DNA of 6,296 nucleotides from an uncultured Leuconostoc sp. (GTDB taxonomy: Bacteria > Bacillota > Bacilli > Lactobacillales > Lactobacillaceae): assembly GCF_946222815.1 (NCBI RefSeq), contig NZ_CAMJRK010000081.1:1-6296 (forward strand). Reading direction: 5' to 3'. Positions 1 through 5,164 of this stretch are shown one piece after another. Position 1 is the stretch's first letter; each line of letters begins with the position of its first letter. The notes beneath the pieces are model-generated. The model was not told where the DNA came from, ran no database searches, and was given only the letters and a program-made list of their open reading frames with translations. The position numbers and the translations under genes are program-made.

Positions 1-33
1 GACACCATTAGCTATTTTTCGGGATCGTTCGAA

Positions 34-219
34 TTAAACTTGTAATTTGCCAAATGAATAACTATCCGACAAATAGTTCAATTTTTTAGTGCCGTTCAAA
101 ATAGCTGCAATGGTCTTTCTAGCAGTAGTGGGACTTTGATATTGATTGTTAATGTAATGGCCAATAGCCAAGATTTCTTGCTGTGAAATTTCAGTAATTT
201 TGATTTGGTAATCAGTCAA
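34..219 (-). CDS. RelE/ParE-like toxin, probably C-terminally truncated
   Basis: Short protein of 61 residues whose beginning (YQIKITEISQQEILAIGHYI, then PTTARKTIAAILNGTKKL) has the strand-helix-helix pattern of RelE/ParE-type mRNA interferase or gyrase toxins. No ATG fits the frame. The best start is a TTG at 217-219 that overlaps the antitoxin's last codons by 8 bases, which suggests translational coupling; an ATT just upstream is less likely. Family members usually have about 85-110 residues and end in a basic beta sheet with the catalytic or target-contact residues. Here the frame stops at TAA (34-36) after LSDSYSFGKLQV, before that sheet, and none of the three frames in bases 1-33 restores a recognisable family ending. 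I infer a truncated, probably inactive toxin. The family call rests on the N-terminal half and on its position after a RelB-like gene. Confidence 0.6.
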   Translation of the reverse strand: MTDYQIKITEISQQEILAIGHYINNQYQSPTTARKTIAAILNGTKKLNYLSDSYSFGKLQV

Positions 220-511
220 AATGATATTCCGCCAATTCTTCAGCAACCTGCGCGAGCGGTTTTGCTTTATCGCGATGATGCTTGAGTTCGTAATCAGAGC
301 GAGCAAGTAGTTGATTTAATTCTTCAATCGCACTTGCTTGGTCAAATTCACTAGGCACAGTTGTATCAAATGGCAATTTATTCTGAGCAACAAGTTGCTT
401 AGATGCCATGACCACAAAGGTATTAAAGTTCAAGCCAAGCGCCTCTAGTTTGGCTTGAACTTGTTGTTTTAAATCGTCATCCATGCGGATACTGGTTGCT
501 GATGTAGTCAT
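212..511 (-). CDS. RelB/DinJ family antitoxin
   Basis: A 99-residue antitoxin of a type II toxin-antitoxin pair. Residues 5-48 carry the ribbon-helix-helix of RelB/DinJ: a beta strand (ATSIRMDDDLK), a helix ending in LEALGLNFNTF and a second helix before NKLPF. This is expected to dimerise, bind the pair's own promoter and repress it. The charged C-terminal part (about 55-99) should wrap the toxin. I chose the ATG at 509-511 rather than the ATG 13 codons further upstream because AGGAGGT sits 7 bases before it and because the predicted -10 box (541-546) overlaps the longer reading frame's start. Its stop overlaps the start of the toxin-like gene at 217-219. The antitoxin looks complete although the toxin looks truncated, so it may now be an orphan or may still neutralise a relative elsewhere. 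Confidence 0.85.
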   Translation of the reverse strand: MTTSATSIRMDDDLKQQVQAKLEALGLNFNTFVVMASKQLVAQNKLPFDTTVPSEFDQASAIEELNQLLARSDYELKHHRDKAKPLAQVAEELAEYHFD

Positions 512-540
512 AATGATACCTCCTGTAGTTTTATATCTAT

Positions 541-569
541 ATTTTAACATAAAAATAATGAAGTACCAA
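541..569 (-). promoter_or_regulatory. Promoter of the antitoxin-toxin pair
   Basis: On the minus strand, TTGGTA (564-569) and TAAAAT (541-546) are separated by exactly 17 bases. Transcription would start near 534, leaving a short leader before the antitoxin start codon at 511. The A/T-rich repeats between the -10 box and the ribosome binding site could be where the ribbon-helix-helix antitoxin binds, but I see no clear perfect palindrome there. Confidence 0.6.
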
Positions 570-570
570 T

Positions 571-604
571 AAAGGCCTAACGAATAAAATTTCGTTAGGC
601 CTTT
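571..604. terminator. Bidirectional rho-independent terminator
   Basis: A perfect 14-bp inverted repeat, AAAGGCCTAACGAA (571-584) and TTCGTTAGGCCTTT (591-604), encloses a 6-base loop. A residues lead in and T residues follow, so the hairpin can work in both directions. On the minus strand it lies after the HxlR remnant and just upstream of the antitoxin promoter, so it would end transcription from the tRNA side and insulate the toxin-antitoxin pair. Confidence 0.8.
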
Positions 605-629
605 AATCTGTTCTAAAATAATTCAATTA

Positions 630-860
630 TTACTCATGATAACGCCCATACCAATTCTTGATTTCAGGGACAAGTTCTAATAAATACAGCCCCTTATCCG
701 TAAAATGATAGGCAATTTGTGGTGGATTAGTAGGTAAATTCTCGCGCGTAATGATACCAGTTGCTTCGAGATCTTTTATTCGAGTCGATAGAATTCTAGG
801 ATTGATGCTGGGAATGTGATGTTTCGTCAGGCCATAGTAAGTTGAATAATAAAATTTTAA
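630..860 (-). pseudogene. Remnant of an HxlR-type winged-helix regulator (N-terminus missing)
   Basis: An open frame of 76 residues with no ATG, GTG or TTG in a sensible place at its beginning; a TGA at 861-863 closes it upstream. The protein matches the C-terminal two thirds of HxlR-type regulators: the recognition-helix region IPSINPRILSTRIKDLEATGIITR, the wing (ENLPTNPPQIAYHFTDKG) and the dimerisation helix ending EIKNWYGRYHE, with a stop at 630-632. The usual N-terminal piece (CPVE...GGKW and the first helices) is absent. The frame instead runs straight into the terminator of the tRNA-Glu gene at 870-896. Complete members have about 100-120 residues. I infer a 5'-truncated, non-functional copy, cut when sequences were joined next to the tRNA. 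No ribosome binding site is visible. A non-canonical start giving a short protein is possible but unlikely. Confidence 0.75.
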
Positions 861-869
861 TCACAACAT

Positions 870-896
870 AAAAAGCCGCAACCGAAGTTGCGACTT
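870..896 (-). terminator. Terminator of tRNA-Glu
   Basis: On the minus strand AAGTCGCAAC (887-896) pairs with GTTGCGGCTT (873-882; one G-U pair) around a TTCG tetraloop closed by C-G. The stem runs directly into five T residues (870-874). It begins 5 bases after the tRNA's 3' end, which fits a single-gene tRNA transcript. Confidence 0.9.
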
Positions 897-900
897 GATA

Positions 901-972
901 TAGCTCGTGAGAGAATCGAACTCTCGATTCCGCCGTGAAAGGGCAGCGTCTTAGCCGCTTGACCAACGAGCC
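901..972 (-). tRNA. tRNA-Glu (anticodon TTC)
   Basis: A 72-nt cloverleaf on the minus strand. The acceptor strands GGCTCGT (966-972) and ACGAGCT (902-908) pair with one G-U at the end, followed by discriminator A at 901. The D arm contains TTGGTCAAGCGGCTAAGA. The anticodon stem CTGCC/GGCGG holds loop CTTTCAC, so the anticodon is TTC and reads GAA/GAG. The T arm is GAGAG-TTCGATT-CTCTC. CCA is not encoded. It has its own promoter (1012-1040) and terminator (870-896) and appears functional. Confidence 0.96.
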
Positions 973-1011
973 ATGGTCAGTGATGTCTAATATTTATCAG
1001 ACAACTATAAT

Positions 1012-1040
1012 ATCATAACAAGTTTTTTATCACGCGTCAA
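1012..1040 (-). promoter_or_regulatory. Promoter of tRNA-Glu
   Basis: On the minus strand TTGACG (1035-1040) and TATGAT (1012-1017) are separated by exactly 17 bases, a near-consensus vegetative promoter. Transcription would start about 32 bases before the tRNA's 5' end. The -35 box forms one arm of a small inverted repeat (1035-1051). Confidence 0.8.
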
Positions 1041-1059
1041 TACGTTTGACGTTTTTTTT
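1035..1059. repeat. Small inverted repeat with T-run, overlapping the tRNA promoter -35 box
   Basis: CGTCAA (1035-1040) and TTGACG (1046-1051) form a 6-bp stem with a 5-base loop, followed on the plus strand by eight T residues (1052-1059). Read on the plus strand it resembles a short terminator, but no plus-strand gene precedes it. On the minus strand, where the HAD gene ends at 1106, the T-run lies on the wrong side. It may be an operator-like element or chance. Confidence 0.35.
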
Positions 1060-1105
1060 AAGGAATGACGAACTAATATCAGAAAAATTCGTTTTGACAC
1101 ATGTC

Positions 1106-1789
1106 TTACTTAGTGACGATATCTAAAATATCTTGATAATTCTGTGCTATATATGTCGGCCTTATTGCTGAGTGTGGCTGATCGTTGTTGGTGTTGAACC
1201 AAATGTTTTTCATGTTGACCGCTGAAGCGCCTTTTATATCGGCAGATAATTTATCGCCAATCATGACGGTGTTGTCCAGCGTCACATGCGCCTCGTTATT
1301 TAGAATGTGGGAGAAAAATTGAGGATCAGGTTTATTAAAGCCAATCTCTTCGGAAATGAAGACACTATCGAAATACTGTTGGATATTGGCACCAGCTAAT
1401 CTGGCATACTGTGTTTTAGCTAAGCCGTTAGTCCCGACAATCAGTTTATAATCAAGTTCTTTTAAGTTCTTCAAAAGTGCTGTAGCGCCTGAAATGACAT
1501 GATAATTATGATTGAGTTTCGTACGATAGACAGCTTCTAATTGTTGTCCATCACTTTGAATATCAAAATGTGCCAATGTATCTGAAAATCTCGTATTTAA
1601 TAGGGGCTGACTATCATAACCTTGTTCAATTTTTTGCCAAATAGTCGCGTTCAATGCAAGATAGTATTCAAATGCGACTTCTAAGTCTGGTACATGCTGC
1701 GATGCTAAAATGTCCCGCACGCCTTCGTATTCGCCGCGTTTGAAGTCTAAAAGCGTGTCATCTAAATCAAATATGATGTTTTTAATCAT
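1106..1789 (-). CDS. YjjG-like HAD-superfamily nucleotidase
   Basis: A 227-residue haloacid-dehalogenase-type phosphatase with all four motifs: I, FDLDDT (nucleophile D8, acid D10); II, VGTNG (T120); III, K153 in GFNKPDP; IV, IGDKLSADI (D179, D184). An alpha-helical cap lies between motifs I and II (about 15-95), as in subfamily I. Length, the opening IKNIIFDLDDTLLDF and the NKPDP block fit the YjjG/YfnB group. These act on (d)UMP, dTMP or non-canonical pyrimidine nucleotides in the cytoplasm, removing phosphate and cleaning the nucleotide pool. I started it at the ATG 1787-1789, which has GGAAG about 10 bases upstream and places motif I at the family-typical residue 8; the 26-codon upstream extension is not conserved-looking. 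It is divergent from the Crp/Fnr-type gene across 107 bases. I see no convincing terminator before the tRNA. The exact substrate cannot be told from sequence. Confidence 0.88.
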   Translation of the reverse strand: MIKNIIFDLDDTLLDFKRGEYEGVRDILASQHVPDLEVAFEYYLALNATIWQKIEQGYDSQPLLNTRFSDTLAHFDIQSDGQQLEAVYRTKLNHNYHVISGATALLKNLKELDYKLIVGTNGLAKTQYARLAGANIQQYFDSVFISEEIGFNKPDPQFFSHILNNEAHVTLDNTVMIGDKLSADIKGASAVNMKNIWFNTNNDQPHSAIRPTYIAQNYQDILDIVTK

Positions 1790-1792
1790 GAG

Positions 1793-1821
1793 TTGGTTAC
1801 TTCCATTCAATATTTTATAAT
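1793..1821 (+). promoter_or_regulatory. Candidate promoter of the Crp/Fnr-type gene
   Basis: TTGGTT (1793-1798) and a consensus TATAAT (1816-1821) are 17 bases apart. Transcription would start near 1828, about 70 bases before the chosen start codon. It lies in the 107-bp gap shared with the divergent HAD gene, whose own promoter must overlap here; I could not assign that one with confidence. Confidence 0.5.
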
Positions 1822-1896
1822 AGTTATTTGATATAGATAAGTATACTGGATATGTTAAAATTGGCATATGCTATATCGCACATTATTGGTGAGACA

Positions 1897-2544
1897 ATGA
1901 TTGATCAAATGACTATTGACAACGCTAACTTAAATTTTCTACCAGATGACGTATTTGCTGGTAGTCATTTAGCCTACTTTAAAAATGGTGACGTTATCAC
2001 GACTTCTGAACCGTCAGGTGACACCGCTAAATTATATTACTTGATAGCCGGTCGTGCTAAAGTTATCGCATTGTCTGATGAGGGGGACACTAATTTAGTT
2101 CAACTTTTATACCCCAATGATTGGATAGGGGAACTTGAATTTACAGCACAGCAAACAACTGCAAAACGAGTGACTGCAATCGGTGACAGCGTATGTATTT
2201 GTATTCCTAATCAGATCGTCAAAAAGTATTTATTAAACCATGTCGGCTACTTACAACATATCAATCAGCATCTAGCAAAAAAATTATTAGCACGCACAAA
2301 TATGATGATTACGAGCCGTACTTATGCATTTAAATATCGCTTAGCCACGTTTATCTTGGATGATTCATATGATAATGTTTATAGTGAACCCCATGCTTTA
2401 GTGATGGCATATTTAGGGGTAAGTTACCGACATCTTTTATACACGTACAAAGTATTTGAAACAGAGCAATTATTGTTTAAAGTAGGTCGAAATCAATATA
2501 GAATTAACGCTGATAAACTAAGGGATTTCTATCTTAAACCATAA
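1897..2544 (+). CDS. Crp/Fnr family transcriptional regulator
   Basis: A 215-residue regulator with the two-part Crp/Fnr layout. An N-terminal cyclic-nucleotide-type beta barrel (about 17-110) shows KNGDVITTSEPSGDTAKLYYLIAGRAKV and WIGELEF. A long dimer helix (about 111-138) follows, then a winged helix-turn-helix (about 168-203: MAYLGVSYRHLLYTYKVF, then the wing KVGRNQYRI). The arginine-serine pair that holds cAMP phosphate in E. coli Crp, expected shortly after GEL, is replaced (TTAKRVTA), so cAMP binding is unlikely. Only two cysteines, C100 and C102, are present, so an Fnr-type iron-sulfur cluster is also unlikely. The overall look recalls the YeiL group, from memory only. I chose ATG 1897 because GGTGAG lies just before it; starts at 1852 or 1909 have no better site. 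It is divergent from the nucleotidase and upstream of the purine permease; a role in nucleotide use is inference. Targets and ligand are unknown. Confidence 0.82.
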   Translation: MIDQMTIDNANLNFLPDDVFAGSHLAYFKNGDVITTSEPSGDTAKLYYLIAGRAKVIALSDEGDTNLVQLLYPNDWIGELEFTAQQTTAKRVTAIGDSVCICIPNQIVKKYLLNHVGYLQHINQHLAKKLLARTNMMITSRTYAFKYRLATFILDDSYDNVYSEPHALVMAYLGVSYRHLLYTYKVFETEQLLFKVGRNQYRINADKLRDFYLKP

Positions 2545-2582
2545 TTTTCGCAAATTAAATATCATAAATTGTACCAGATGTT

Positions 2583-2596
2583 AACAATTAATTGTT
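2583..2596. repeat. Perfect 14-bp palindrome downstream of the regulator gene
   Basis: AACAATTAATTGTT reads the same on both strands. It lies 39 bases after the Crp/Fnr-type gene and 32 bases before the -35 box of the purine-permease leader. As a hairpin it would be weak and lacks a proper T-run, so it is more likely an operator or chance A/T-rich symmetry than a terminator. Confidence 0.35.
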
Positions 2597-2601
2597 TTAA
2601 A

Positions 2602-2626
2602 GTTATGTAACGTATTCATACATAAC
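2602..2626. repeat. 8-bp inverted repeat abutting the leader promoter
   Basis: GTTATGTA (2602-2609) and TACATAAC (2619-2626) are exact inverted copies around 9 bases, ending one base before the -35 box (2628-2633). The position suits an activator or repressor site. It could equally act as a weak transcription stop for the upstream gene, since only a poor CCTTGTTAT tract follows. Confidence 0.45.
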
Positions 2627-2627
2627 C

Positions 2628-2656
2628 TTGTTATCTTGGCATATCAATGCTAAAAT
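2628..2656 (+). promoter_or_regulatory. Promoter of the riboswitch-permease transcript
   Basis: TTGTTA (2628-2633) and TAAAAT (2651-2656) are separated by exactly 17 bases. The predicted start, near 2663, falls a few bases before the first strand of the aptamer, as expected for a riboswitch leader. Confidence 0.75.
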
Positions 2657-2668
2657 ATGCTTTGTAAA

Positions 2669-2737
2669 TTTAGCTGATATAGTATCGAATAATGGTCGAT
2701 TGTTTCTAGCCAGCACCTATGCTGGAACTATCATAAA
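2669..2737 (+). promoter_or_regulatory. Purine-riboswitch-like aptamer, guanine type, divergent loops
   Basis: The three-stem fold of purine riboswitches can be drawn. P1 is TGATA (2675-2679) with TATCA (2729-2733), extended by TTTA/TAAA across a GC bulge. P2 is ATCGA (2684-2688) with TCGAT (2696-2700); its loop ATAATGG ends in the GG needed for the loop-loop contact. P3 is CCAGCA (2710-2715) with TGCTGG (2720-2725). The ligand-pocket joints agree with the B. subtilis xpt aptamer as I recall it: J1/2 TAGT (xpt UAAU), J2/3 containing TTTCTA (identical) and J3/1 ending in AC before P1. The specificity position equivalent to C74 is C, which predicts guanine or hypoxanthine rather than adenine. 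Odd points: loop 3 is only CCTA instead of about seven bases, and P2 is short. It precedes a purine permease, the family's usual target. Confidence 0.78.
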
Positions 2738-2780
2738 CGTTTGATTAAATTGATAGCCGTTTGTGCGTCAATTTTTTATT
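2728..2780 (+). terminator. Riboswitch expression platform: terminator and antiterminator
   Basis: AATTGA (2748-2753) pairs with TCAATT (2768-2773). A T-G pair and an inner GC/GC pair with one bulged A extend the stem, and TTTTTTATTT follows (2772-2781), giving an intrinsic terminator. The competing helix is visible: CTATCA (2728-2733), which contains the 3' strand of P1, is exactly complementary to TGATAG (2751-2756) in the terminator's 5' arm. With purine bound, P1 forms and the terminator folds. Without purine, the antiterminator forms and transcription continues. This is the classical OFF design. Confidence 0.75.
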
Positions 2781-2828
2781 TGCCATAATAGTCATCTAAT
2801 AAGCTGTAACATGACATAGGAGAATGAG

Positions 2829-4186
2829 ATGGAAAAATTATTTCAATTAAAAGAAAATAAAACAACAGTTCGTCGTGAAATTGTTGCGGGAATTACGACC
2901 TTTGTATCAATGGCATATATTTTCTTTTTAAATCCTCAAATACTGGGGCAGACAGGTATACCAACGCAAGCTTACTTTACGTATACCATCGTGTTTGGTT
3001 TTGGATTTACTTGGCAACAAGCATTAGCAATTGTATTTTTGGTTGGTGTAGTTGATATTGTTATTACCTTGACGCATGGTCGTAGAGCCATTGTAAAGGG
3101 TATTCCAGCTGAATTAAAAGCTGCTATTGGTGGCGGAATTGGTCTGTTCGTCACATATATCGGCTTAAAAAATGCTGGTTTCATCAACTTTATTGTTGAT
3201 CCAGGAAACATTATCACACTAAATGGTAAACCTTTTACTGGTACAGTACACGGTGCAGTGAATAGTATTTTGGCCGGTGGTGGGGTCACACCAGAATTAA
3301 CTAAGTTCAATACAGCAAGTCCGCTGTTAGCGTTGATTGGTTTTATTATTTTGGTGGTGCTTGTTTTACGCCGCGTACCAGGTGCCTTCCTTATTTCATT
3401 GATCGTGACAACATTAATTGGTATTCCGATGGGTGTTACGAATACACATATCGGCGCTGGCACTTCTGTTGGTCATGCATTTGGTGAATTAGGTCAGGTC
3501 TTTGGGCAGTCATTAGGCGCTCATTAGGCGCTCAAGGTATTGGGAGCTTGTTTAGTGATTGGCACCATGCCTCATTAGCATTAGTGACTATTTTTGCGAT
3601 GGGATTGAGTGGGCTGTTTGATGCGATTGGGACACTGGTTGGTATTGGTAACCAAACAGGCATCTTTTCAAAGCAAGACCAACAGTCATTTAACGATAGC
3701 ACTGGTTTTAATTCAAAAATGGACCGCGCCTTAATTGTTGATACCTTTACAACTGCTTTTGCAGGAATTGTCGGTACATCAAATACGACAACCTTTATTG
3801 AATCAGCGTCAGGTGTTGCTGCCGGTGCTCGTACTGGATTAGCAAATATTGTCACAGCTGCTGGGTTTGCGTTGATGATTTTATTTGCACCATTTGTTGG
3901 CGTTGTGCCCACAGCAGCGACCTCCCCATTGCTTATTTTAGTCGGAATCATGATGATGGGCGAATTTAAAAAGATTTCATGGGAGTCATTGGAATTTGCG
4001 TTACCAGCCTTTTTTACTTCGGTATTTATGGCGCTTAGTTATTCAATTTCTTATGGTATCGCTGCTGGGTTTATTTTCTTCATTATTGTCAAGTTTACGT
4101 TGGGCAAATTCAAAGAAGTTTCACCAGTATTATTGATTGTATCAGCATTCTTCTTGCTTAATTTTATAGCACTTGCTTTCATTTAA
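2829..4186 (+). pseudogene. NCS2 purine permease (PbuG/AzgA type), broken by a deletion and an 11-bp duplication
   Basis: Cytoplasmic-membrane purine/H+ symporter of the NCS2 group that would import guanine/hypoxanthine or adenine. It starts at ATG 2829, five bases after AGGAGA. The first frame ends early at TAG 3525-3527 (232 residues); the rest continues in another frame to TAA at 4186. A direct 11-bp repeat sits at the break (3510-3531). Dropping one copy restores a continuous 448-residue protein with the join GQSLGAQGIGSLFSDWHHA. Family blocks present are KTTVRREIVAGITTFVSMAY, GGGIGLFVTYIGLKNAG, SGLFDAIGTLVGIG and GTSNTTTFIESASGVAAGAR. A second lesion lies between A48 (codon 2970-2972) and Y49: relatives carry about 36 more residues here, namely membrane segment 2 and the APGMGLNAF-type signature. 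That deletion is in frame. Either lesion should abolish transport. A guanine-type riboswitch leader precedes the gene and a terminator follows. Confidence 0.88.
3510..3531 (+). repeat. Exact 11-bp tandem duplication causing a frameshift
   Basis: TCATTAGGCGC occurs twice back to back (3510-3520 and 3521-3531), followed by a further TCA. Eleven is not a multiple of three, so the second copy shifts the permease frame into TAG at 3525-3527. The copies are identical, which suggests a recent slippage event. Confidence 0.92.
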
Positions 4187-4217
4187 TTCAAATAATACTA
4201 TTTTATCAGACATAATC

Positions 4218-4245
4218 AACCGCTTATCACAAAAGCGGTTTTTTT
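4218..4245 (+). terminator. Rho-independent terminator after the purine permease
   Basis: AACCGCTT (4218-4225) pairs with AAGCGGTT (4233-4240) across a 7-base loop, and the run of T residues continues to 4245. It lies 32 bases after the permease stop and separates it from the ABC transporter unit. Confidence 0.9.
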
Positions 4246-4297
4246 AGTGCCTAAAATTGCTAAGATAAAAGCATGAACGAGAGATAGGAGAGATGAC

Positions 4298-5164
4298 ATG
4301 CTTGAAATGAAAAACGTTAAGGTGAGTTATGGTCAGGTTGTTGCATTGGATATGGCATGTGATATCACAGTTTCAGATCATGATATTGTTGGTATCGTGG
4401 GTGGTAACGGGGCAGGAAAATCAACGTTAATCAAGGCGTTGACGAACCAAGTCACTTATTCAGGTGTTATTAATAAGCCAAATCGTATCGCAGTGCACCT
4501 ACAAGAAAATAGTTATCCCGATACAGTTAATTGTCGCAGTATTTTGGAAGGTTTACTACGAACTAATTATAAAAAAGATCAAAAATTACTAGCACTTGTT
4601 AAATTTTTTGACTTTGGAAAAAATTTAACCCAAAAATTTTCACAACTATCTGGTGGTCAAAAACAACGATTGACTATTATTATGGTGTTGTATCAAGATG
4701 CACCATTGACATGTTTTGATGAATTAAGCACAGGCTTGGATTTTGAAACACGTAATCAATTGATGCAAAAAATCAAAACGTGGTATGCTAATAAACCGGC
4801 TATTGTACTATTGATTACGCATTACTTTGATGAACTTGAACAGTTGGCCAATAAATTATTAATTATTGATCAAGGCCGCGTAGTTGATTATGATTTAATG
4901 ACAGCTTTATTTCAGAAATATATTGGGTACTCGGCAGTTGTGATCACAGGAGAACAAGCTGATGTGGTCTTGCCATCAGAATATCGTGTGATTTGTGGCG
5001 GTTCAGGTCAAACAGCCATTGCTTGCAAAAACAACGATAGTCAACAACGTTTGGTGGGCATATTAAATGCGCAGGTTTATCAATTTTCCGTGACCCGTAT
5101 GAGCGTTGCATTGATTTATTTAAATGCCATTAATAATATGACAATGAAAAAAGGTGTTAACTAA
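4298..5164 (+). CDS. ABC transporter ATP-binding protein
   Basis: A 288-residue ATPase subunit that should drive the membrane protein encoded next to it. All nucleotide-binding motifs are present: Walker A GGNGAGKST (35-43), Q-loop Q69, signature LSGGQ (117-121), Walker B TCFDE with D141 and E142, D-loop STGLD (144-148) and switch histidine H175. The ATPase core ends near residue 210. A C-terminal tail of about 75 residues without a recognised motif follows, as in many drug, lantibiotic or polysaccharide exporters of the CcmA-like group. ATG 4298 follows AGGAGAGA closely. The stop overlaps the permease start by one base (TAATG), indicating translational coupling and a complex. A weak promoter may lie around TAAGAT (4261-4266), between the preceding terminator and the ribosome binding site; no good -35 box is visible. 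Substrate is unknown; export of a peptide or toxic compound is inference. Confidence 0.9.
   Translation: MLEMKNVKVSYGQVVALDMACDITVSDHDIVGIVGGNGAGKSTLIKALTNQVTYSGVINKPNRIAVHLQENSYPDTVNCRSILEGLLRTNYKKDQKLLALVKFFDFGKNLTQKFSQLSGGQKQRLTIIMVLYQDAPLTCFDELSTGLDFETRNQLMQKIKTWYANKPAIVLLITHYFDELEQLANKLLIIDQGRVVDYDLMTALFQKYIGYSAVVITGEQADVVLPSEYRVICGGSGQTAIACKNNDSQQRLVGILNAQVYQFSVTRMSVALIYLNAINNMTMKKGVN

Noticed and set aside
1..33. Possible end of an insertion sequence next to the truncated toxin
   Set aside because: Short frames such as TPLAIFRDRSN can be read, but I recognise no transposase ending or terminal inverted repeat, and the stretch is too short to judge.
901..972. Attachment-site duplication of the tRNA-Glu 3' end
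   Set aside because: I found no second copy of the T-arm or acceptor sequence elsewhere in the window.
1790..1867. Longer start for the HAD nucleotidase
   Set aside because: The extra 26 residues precede the family-typical opening IKNIIFDLDDT and run through the divergent promoter region.
1852..1896. Longer start for the Crp/Fnr-type regulator at ATG 1852
   Set aside because: It has no ribosome binding site, whereas GGTGAG stands before ATG 1897; it also starts close to the predicted transcription start.
2972..3463. 163-codon minus-strand open frame inside the purine permease
   Set aside because: It is antisense to clearly recognisable NCS2 sequence, has low-complexity proline/threonine-rich translation and no ribosome binding site.
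3532..3951. 139-codon minus-strand open frame opposite the second half of the permease
   Set aside because: It is the same kind of antisense shadow; the plus-strand translation carries the conserved NCS2 blocks.
3548..4186. Second half of the permease as a separate gene starting at TTG 3548
   Set aside because: No ribosome binding site lies there, and the protein joins seamlessly to the first half when one copy of the 11-bp repeat is dropped.
4428..4745. Unusual Walker B region (FDELSTGLD instead of DEPT) as a sign of a defective ATPase
   Set aside because: The catalytic D and E are present, and DE-L/V/I-T/S-TGLD variants are, to my knowledge, common in this type of exporter ATPase.
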